From contig JAKUHH010000084.1 of assembly GCA_022701365.1 (NCBI GenBank), positions 186,001 through 250,000 of the forward strand: a stretch of DNA of 64,000 nucleotides, given 5' to 3'. The notes beneath the pieces were generated by a model. It was not told the DNA's origin. It did no database searches and saw only the letters and a list, made by a program, of their open reading frames with translations. The stretch is from Mycocentrospora acerina (taxonomy: Eukaryota; Ascomycota; Dothideomycetes; Pleosporales). The translations under genes and the position numbers were made by a program. Positions 56,994-64,000 of this stretch are shown here, one piece after another; the stretch's first letter is position 1, and every line of letters starts with the position of its first letter.

Positions 56994-58667
56994 TATTGTT
57001 CCTAAGATTCGTAGGGAAATGGGTATGAAAATTCGGAGAAATGCTGAAATAGAACTTTAAGAAGGGCTTCATTCGAATCGAAGGGCTGCAAGGCCTAAAT
57101 AGAGGCCTTGAGGCTCCCAATCTTCTAGAACAACACTTTCCACCAAGTGCGCATGACGATGGCTCAGAAGATGCGCAGTTACCTTCCTGTGCGGTGTCAT
57201 ATCAAGACAGAAAACAGGTGCATCAGGCTGCATCAAGTGGCTTTTAGAGGACAAGAGGCTGCGCGTATCGCTGTCTGTAATACGCCGAAATGGACATAAG
57301 CATATTAAAGAGGTTTTCCCTGTGTAAAGATTGAAAATTTTGGCCTACCTGTGTGGTTTCAGCAAGTGTATGAGGCTTTGTTGGCGCAGCGGTTTGAACT
57401 CACCGCCACTTGCAATGGTGTAAGTGATAGACTTGCCGCAAATGCACGCAGCCTGTGTGATCAAAGGGAATTCTCGTATTTTCCACTAACTATGAATTTT
57501 TACATGGGGAATATCAACAGTGAGTCATAACTGTGTCCGTAATACTGGGAATATAACAATACAAGGAACGTACTCTTTAAGTCCCAAGAAGAGGAGTTGC
57601 TTTATCCAGACCGTCTTCAACAGAACTGCAATTACCAGCAGAGCAGAAAAGCGAATTAGAAGCGCAATAGACTAATAATCTCAAAAATAATCCCGATAGA
57701 GCTGCACAAGTGCTCTGAAAATCAAGTAAGATTGTGCGAGTATCGTTATGCCGTTTTAGAAATTGCACTAAGAACTTCACAGGTGACAACATTGTGGCCT
57801 CTACGATAGTGCATCCGAAGCAAAACAATACGGCAAAAGCACTTTGGCTTGCATAAATGTCTACATTTATCCAACCAGGGACTCTTAATAAAGCCGGCTA
57901 GAATCTGTAACACGTTGTCATATTGGTGAGGCTGGTTGCGAGAAAATCAGTTTCTCTTTGGGTGACAGAATGGCACTTCAGGTATAGATTAAAAAAAGGA
58001 TCTGAGAATAAATCCATATTTTTCAACGTAAAACTAATGCCTTGAACAGATGCAGTGTTTTCTACATCAATATCAACTCGTTCGCCTTTTGTCTAGCCCA
58101 TGCAATGGATTCAGCCGCACTCGACAGGGATACCTACGCACAGACTTGTGGTCATTCTTGCAGTCAACAACAGACCTCATGCTGACAGAGATCGAAATCT
58201 ATGTCATCATCCGGGACTTGTATTACTTTTTTCCCCATCCAACCCTACAAGCCAATCATACATGCAGCCAAATTGGAAATGCGGCGTGCCCATAGCAGGT
58301 ACGGACTTCTCAGCCATGGTCGTTGCAAGGTGGAGGCTGTGTACGAAGTACGATTCTGCGCTAGTGCCAAATCTTTGGCCCATTTACCAAAAGAGTGAGT
58401 TTATACCTTTGTCTTACATGTTAGGGTGACTAGCGATCTTGTTTTGCGTAATCGTCACGCTTGTGATTTCATTGCGCGTTTCCACCTCTCCTTCAACATG
58501 TCCAGAACCTACGTTGCTCACATCGGTTTGTGATATTTCAAAATGACATACGGATGCAACCCGCTACACATCTTTCGATCAAAGTCAAAGGTTCGGACTG
58601 AAAGCGTACTTAAAGAGCAAAATGCCATCATTCGAGCAAAGCTGACACAAGGCAGAATCAAAGAAAA
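56994..58667. other. AT-rich intergenic region with possible gene remnants
   Basis: Minus-strand frames at 57254-57069 and 57828-57577 read like short protein pieces (MLSPVKFLVQFLKRHNDTRTILLDFQ) but lack context. Plus-strand frames at 58100-58429 and 58543-58667 may be degenerate 5' exons of the following retropepsin-like frame. A compact nested hairpin (gcaagtg...cacttgc enclosing gcggt...accgc) lies at about 57361-57412. Confidence 0.35.
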
Positions 58668-59024
58668 TTGCAACACCCAGTCCGAGTTGTGTTTCACGAC
58701 AACAGTACAGGAACCTGGCGACCTGCAGTTCTCTCCGTCGATCGAGCATCGGAAAATAACATTATATCACAACACCTCGTTAGATCAGTGCTGCATCAGC
58801 CTATCACTGCAATTGAGAAGGAATATACCCACGGGCTGACCCGATCCTTCGACGAACAGGTTATGGGATATGTGGACTTGATCTGGCAAGTAGAAGAAAA
58901 CTCTGGAACCGAGCAGAAAACTCGGTTCTTTGTCTTGTCTTCCCATAGTCCACGGTATGATGCAGTGCTGGGCTGGAAAGATGCGGAACAACACAGTATT
59001 GCCAAACCAAGACGCAAGCGCTAG
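58668..59024 (+). CDS. Diverged retropepsin-like domain, incomplete 5' end
   Basis: 118 residues from an ATG at 58668, probably only the last exon of a larger or decayed gene. The frame is closed by a TGA about 55 bases upstream, and a CAG just before 58650 could be an acceptor. It aligns by eye with the retropepsin-like protein at 54-55 kb: WRPAVLSVDRASENNIISQHLV lies where DTGCDGNVNLIS is expected, then MGYVDLIWQ, TRFFVLSS and YDAVLGWKD match VGEVEIRWW, IRAFVLES and FDLFIGRET. The catalytic DTG is replaced by DRA, so protease activity is unlikely. Whether it is a functional non-catalytic gene or a relic cannot be decided from one sequence. Confidence 0.5.
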   Translation: MQHPVRVVFHDNSTGTWRPAVLSVDRASENNIISQHLVRSVLHQPITAIEKEYTHGLTRSFDEQVMGYVDLIWQVEENSGTEQKTRFFVLSSHSPRYDAVLGWKDAEQHSIAKPRRKR

Positions 59025-60381
59025 AAAAACGCTGCCTTTCACCTTCAGGTTTTTTGTCCAAGTATATGAAAAATATCACTTCTTCGCGGGCCGTATCTCC
59101 AAAACTAGACTTCAAAGCTACTCCAGGTTCCAAAAGCAATTCCGGTCTTTACTATTGTATTCTTTTGAACACATATTTGCCAATCTAGATGTTTCATGAT
59201 CTCAGTCTTGAATGGAATCGTGAATCAATTAAACGAAAACGAACTTGACTACTTGCTAGATCATTATTAAATGATATCGTGATATGTTTTCTGTTCTGGG
59301 TTCAGCTGTATTCTCTATTTTTGTGAAACATTGGTTCGTCTAACTGGTTTTGGTATTTTGTGACCGCACTTTAACTAATCGCCACTGAAATATGAACGTA
59401 TTGTGCTTTTGTGATCACACTATTTTTTTTTGCAGACGTACATTCTCATGATTAAAGATGACTTCACTCCACCATTCTTGATGAAAATATACCCATAAGA
59501 ATGATTCTGCAAAGAAGAAGAATCTACGCCAACTTCCTTATCGCTTTGATTTATGGATTAGTGAATGAGAAATCATAACGTTCTACAGACCGGTTTCGAG
59601 ATTGGTTGCTCGAGAGAATCTTTCACTCTAACACAATGTAGAGACAGCAAGAAAAGTTACAATAGGTACGGATTTTGTAAATGGGGTTTTTGGCTGACAA
59701 GTACTCATTCAGCAACAAGGGTGACTTCATCATAGGTTTCTCATAGATTTATTCGTGGACATACTGAGATTATTGCTATAACATCATACTTGAGTAGTCA
59801 TTCCATTAGTTAACAATTCTTGATTCATCGAAAAAGCCTTGGTGTTTGCTACTTTCTTGCTAACGACGCTTGTTGTTGGAAACCGAATACGCTAACGATG
59901 ACCGCGCCCTGTGACAAGTGATGGGCGTAGTTAATCTATAACGACAAGGCTATTGAGCTTGGCGGCCCGAGTTTGTATCTTTAGGGTACTTTCGTTTGAC
60001 AGGTATCAAAAATTATAAACTGGAAAAAAGAGACTAATATGTCAATAAATTTAAAAACGACCGGATGTTTTGTCGTTATACAAACCCCACATCCTTTGTG
60101 TCCTATCGCTTGAAATTCTGTCATCTTTATGGTTTTAATACCCCAAAGACTAACTTCAATGCCACACTATACCACACAGTCTAGTAAAGTCCAGTCTGAC
60201 TCAGATAACCCTACTTTGTCTGAATTACTTCGTCGCCGAACTGACTTGATGCACAATAGGGATGATTTCGCCAATTTGGGAATTGTAAATAGCAGATCAG
60301 AGATGGACTCTCGAAAATATAAGAATGCCAATGTTTTGGTAGAGTTTCTCGAGCATACTCAGACCGCCGAGTTCTCTAAAC
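59025..60381. other. AT-rich intergenic region; long upstream frame before the dioxygenase
   Basis: Mostly AT-rich without features. From 60129 an open frame runs out of frame into the next gene (to 60527). It could act as an upstream reading frame or hold an alternative first exon. Confidence 0.4.
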
Positions 60382-61402
60382 ATGGCGACCAAAAATCAAG
60401 AACCGAAAATCATCATAGAGCGCTTGGATGCATTGAAAGCTTCTACAACCACAGAGAGATTGGTCGACATTATCATGCGCGATGGAGGTGTGATTGTAGA
60501 GAACTTCATATCTCACTCACTTGCTGAGCAGATTCGGCACGATCTCAAACCACATTTCGACACAGACACGCCTGACAACTATGGGTTCTTTCCAAGTACA
60601 ACCCAGCGAGCCTCCGGACTGCTAGCAATTTCGGATGCATGTGTTGAGCTTGCATGCAACCCTATATACATAAGTGTTGCAAACACCTTGGTTTCATCAA
60701 CGTATTCTTTCTGGCGCGATGATCACAAGGTCACCGTCAAAGGCAAGCCTATTATCTCTTCTACCACCGGATTCCGCATCAACCCTGGAGGGAAGCAACA
60801 GGTTTTGCATCGAGATGATAAGTAAGCTGCGAACTCTTCACACTGTCGTTGACAACTGACGGAAATCTTAAGCGATTATCATCCCAATGACAAAGAGCTT
60901 CCTGTCATGATTGGTTGCGTGACCGCATTGACCAAAACGACAAAAGACAATGGGGCGACCATCGCCATTCCAGGATCGCATCTATGGGGCCCAGATAGAC
61001 AACCCTTCAACAATGAGGCAGTTCCAGCAGAACTCGAGCCTGGAGATGCCTTTATATTTCTTGGTAACATTTATCATGCCGGTGGTGCGAATGTGACCAA
61101 GTATGTCGTCATTTCTGTTCTAATATTAATATCCTCTCTTCTGAGTACTGCTAATAATTCTTCTCAACATAATTAGGGATGAAATCCGTGAGACTGTTGG
61201 CATATTCCTTTGCAAACCTACTTTGCGGCCTGCAGAGAATCAGTTTCTGGTGGTGCCTATTGAGCGAGCTAGAACAATGAAGCCTCAAGCACAGAAATTG
61301 CTTGGATATGGTGTTTGTGAGCCAGGAGTTGGATTTATGAAATATCAAGATCCTATGAAGGTTCTCTTTGGCGTTGAAGATGAAGAAACCGTCAACATGT
61401 AA
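60382..61402 (+). CDS. Phytanoyl-CoA dioxygenase (PhyH) family Fe(II)/2-oxoglutarate oxygenase
   Basis: 297 residues from exons 60382-60821, 60873-61100 and 61177-61402. The iron site is visible: His143 and Asp145 in VLHRDD, His215 in NIYHAGG, with Arg227 (DEIRETVG) placed to bind 2-oxoglutarate. Another family block is NGATIAIPGSHLWGP. The N-terminal half (DIIMRDGGVIVENFISHSLAEQI) matches fungal PhyH proteins. Fungal members include secondary-metabolite oxygenases such as the FtmOx1 group and many of unknown substrate. No biosynthetic core gene is nearby in this window, so a pathway cannot be given. The complete set of metal ligands argues for an active enzyme. The gene sits in AT-rich DNA beside other accessory genes. 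Confidence 0.9.
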
Positions 61403-62549
61403 CTTGTGTGGAGTGATAGAAAGAGAAGGAAAAGACTCATTCATGCATGCCTCACTTCGAACAAACAATTGCCTGTGTGATTTTCGTTTGTTAATCAACA
61501 CTTGGATTTGCTGCGTTGCGTACACCAAGTGCTAACGAATAAAAACTACTCAATGACTTCAGCCCACCTGAACGTAGGTCAAATTTTTTTGTGTGTGGGG
61601 CTTTCATCAAGAATAAAATGAACTGAGAAATCTCATACTGATATATCCGCAGTAGTGTTATATTATAAGGGCTCTCGTTAGATTGCGCATTAGCAAGTAA
61701 TCATGCTTTACTTATGCGTAACCATTCAAGCTTTTCTTGTAAATAATGGTTACTAGGACAATTCTTTGCACAGTCAGCATGTGTCTCCATATATCAGCTT
61801 CAACCTAGCTACAGAATTAATAAACAACGACAATTTCCGCCAGACTAATATCCTTTTTAAACATTTGAGTAGTTGTCTGATGTAACTAGATCCTATGCAC
61901 CATGAACTACTGATCTTGAAGAAAGGCGAAGTACTTCTAGTTGGTGGCGCGGTATTTAAAGTCTAAACGAATTGCGTAAGGGTTGCACTTGGGAGTCCTA
62001 CTAACACAAATGCTGTGATGTACCACAGCAAAATAAAAAAGACTTGGTTTAAGGACAAAGCATGGGATCTAACGTCTTGATCAATCTTATTTGAAAGAGG
62101 TTGAGAAGGAATTTCATCCAAACGAAAAAGGAAACAATTGGGGCGTTGATGCTGCGCTTGCTCAGAATGGTAGTGTGGGCATCCACAAAAGAAGATGGGT
62201 GCACCAGCTTACCGAATATTCTGACTTTTTTTAAGCCACAAGCACGATGACTGTATTAATGAGGGTGCGCTTGCTGTCAATGATATTACCATACAATTCA
62301 AGCTTAGGTATGGAGCAGAAAATGCTTATTTGAACTAAGTGATCATGTCTAAAGCCCAAGATCATAGGCTTCGGACAATTAGTATAAGTTAAACATGATG
62401 ATGACTTTCTTTTAACAATTATAAAATAGTTAGCACTTTAAAACCAATACAAAGTATTTCAGGATATGGTGGAACTAATTATTGTCTTATCCATGCACCC
62501 ACACACCTTGTTCACCGGTCTTCGCGCTTCGAACCTTTGAACCCCCGAC
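61403..62549. other. AT-rich intergenic between convergent genes
   Basis: No open frame of note and no RNA pattern. One of the most AT-rich stretches in the window. Confidence 0.5.
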
Positions 62550-63623
62550 TCAACCTTTGTTCTTAAGTGCTACTTCCAGTGCATGCTTATGGCCAAGCCT
62601 CTCCTCTGGCTTTATACCTAGCTCTTCTGGGCCAACAAATCTATCCTTGACAGTGCTTGTCCAATCTGGGTGAATTTCACCGAATCTGAGCTGCCGAGCG
62701 ACATCCAGTCCGAAGGGCCCCCAGAGTTCGACACAGACTTCATTTGAGATTGGAACAATAACACCACGCTTTCCTGTGACTTGCATCCAATCATCCATCA
62801 TTTCTTGGAATGTTTTGACTTCTGTGAAAACAGCGGCATACTTTCCCAAGGACTTGTCTGGATTTGCCAATATTTGCCGTACCCAGATACCTGGGGTTAC
62901 ATTTATATCCCCTGTAAGAGACACGTATGCGTCAGGACTTGTTGGAAGGTGCCAGGCATAAACTCCAGTAACAGGCTGGTGTTATACAAGTCAGCTTGAT
63001 CCATTGTTTAAATAGGTGATGCAACTTACTGTCTCTAGGGGAGTCAATACGGGTTGGTTGATCATACTGTCAGCATACATTCCGAAGAATAGATAAGTAG
63101 TCTTAGCAGCCAAAGTAGGCAGTTCTTTCTCGATGTAATTGTCAACGTGAGCTTTGTAATCCCAATGGATAACAGGGATTTTACCGCCTGATAGGCGGTC
63201 AGCATCTAAGAGTGTACTCCAGATGAAATGTTCTAATGTTGGTGTCTTAGATGCAGCCCGAGCTTGAAGAATACCTTGAGCCTCTTCAATTTCGCCGGCT
63301 TCCTTAAGTGGTACGCCCCGGACGACAGGATCCCAAAAATTGGTCATGGAAAAGATTGCATGTGTACCCTAAGAGTTTGTCAGAAACATAAAACTGGAAT
63401 TACAAGCGCGGGAACGAACTCTAAATGCTTCAATTAGAGAGGCTTCGTTAGTGACATCAGCAACCACGATCTCTGCGCCTAGTTTGGCTAACGCCTGCGC
63501 GGCTGGGCTTTGAGCGTTTCGTGTAACCGCACGAACATTCCATTGTTTTGAAGCCAACAGAATTCGTGCCACAGAGCCGCCTTGCTGCCCGGTTGCTCCG
63601 ATGATGGCTACGATTTTAGACAT
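62550..63623 (-). CDS. NmrA-like / isoflavone-reductase-like NAD(P)-binding protein
   Basis: 322 residues from exons 63623-63420, 63368-63030 and 62975-62550. The N-terminus KIVAIIGATGQQGGSVARIL is a Rossmann-fold dinucleotide-binding motif of the atypical short-chain dehydrogenase (NmrA/HSCARG) group. It continues with VRAVTRNAQSPAAQAL and GAEIVVADVTNEASL. The later part includes FSMTNFWDP, HFIWSTLLDADRLSGGKIP and VYAWHLPTSPDAYVSLTGD, typical of the family. Members sense NADP redox state (NmrA proper represses nitrogen regulation) or reduce small molecules. The catalytic Tyr-x3-Lys of classical reductases is not evident, so a sensor role is as likely as an enzymatic one. Two donors are GTTCGT and GTAAGT. 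Confidence 0.9.
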
Positions 63624-63811
63624 ATTTAATGTAAGCAAATGTAGAGTTTCCCAAAAGGAGTTTGTGCGAAGGGTTCTAGAAAATTGTAATCAACGTAAGT
63701 ATCCAGAGGATTTGCATTGGATAGAAACCGAATCTTCAAAACTTTGGACAATTTAAACCATGGTATCCTGCTCTTCCGAGAGATAGACTGCTTAGTGATT
63801 AAAATTGCTTT

Positions 63812-63965
63812 GATAATTCGACCGCTTGGTGAGTAAGACTGCTTGATAATTAGGCCGGTACAAAGTGAAATCTTAGATAATTAGACCGCTTCTTGTGAAC
63901 TGCTTAGATAATTAGGCTGCTACATGGGGAAATTTTAGGTAATTAGACCGTTTCGTGAATTATTC
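63812..63965. repeat. 31-bp degenerate tandem repeat, about five copies
   Basis: Units begin at 63812, 63845, 63876, 63907 and 63938 with the core GRTAATTAGRCCGCT. Spacing is 33, then 31, 31, 31. A weaker copy may precede at about 63795. The array lies upstream of the minus-strand NmrA-like gene and may continue past the window end. Confidence 0.8.
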
Positions 63966-64000
63966 AAGCTAATACGATAGACTGACTACTTGACTTTGAT

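Noticed and set aside
57361..57412. tRNA-like segment with a box A match (TGGCGCAGCGG) and nested stems
   Set aside because: The paired unit is only about 52 nt, the inner loop has eight bases, and no matching box B or acceptor stem lies at the right distance.
1..64000. CRISPR arrays, insertion sequences, riboswitches and bacterial-type operons
   Set aside because: The DNA is eukaryotic with spliceosomal introns; the only arrays seen are microsatellites and minisatellites without spacer structure.

Overview
The window looks like a chromosomal segment of a filamentous ascomycete (Pezizomycotina). The evidence is many short introns (44-111 nt, mostly about 50) with GTRNGT donors and CTAAY-like branch points, no operons, A/T-rich intergenic DNA, and several proteins that closely match the filamentous-fungal type: kinesin-1 with a C-terminal IAK segment, Ubc8, Rad6, Atg12, Dbf4 and a DUF6594 protein. 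A dothideomycete is my best guess but is not proven. Most genes are split, so I rebuilt the exons by hand from splice sites, reading phase and family conservation. All introns are predictions.

Layout. 1-16.4 kb: the 3' part of an anion:cation-symporter-type MFS transporter, an unrecognised protein with a repeated DELVRW motif, two S8 subtilisin-like secreted proteases either side of a CorA-like membrane protein, and a nucleotide-sugar-type transporter. 16.4-22.7 kb: a long non-coding stretch, an F-box protein and a small hypothetical. 22.7-29.4 kb: a housekeeping block with ubc8 (E2 with an 8-nt microexon), panB (pantothenate synthesis), atg12 and dbf4. 30.7-36.7 kb: two hypotheticals and a mitochondrial Mss116-like DEAD-box helicase. 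36.7-40.6 kb: 4 kb of simple-sequence-rich non-coding DNA. 40.7-52.7 kb: choline-sulfatase-like enzyme, rad6/ubc2, kinesin-1 heavy chain and a SNF2 ATPase. 54.2-64 kb: an AT-richer accessory-looking region with a retropepsin-like gene, a DUF6594 membrane protein, a diverged retropepsin-like reading frame, a PhyH-type dioxygenase, an NmrA-like protein and a 31-bp tandem repeat at the right edge.

Functional themes. Three genes belong to ubiquitin or ubiquitin-like pathways (ubc8, rad6, atg12), and an F-box protein adds a possible fourth, but each is an ordinary dispersed gene and I infer no cluster. The two proteases share only their first intron and so are old duplicates. The most interesting parts are the accessory right arm (retropepsin-like pair, possible in-frame stop near one C-terminus), the splicing architecture of ubc8, the repeat protein whose seventh repeat lies beyond its stop codon, and three local tandem repeats with units of 31-86 bp.
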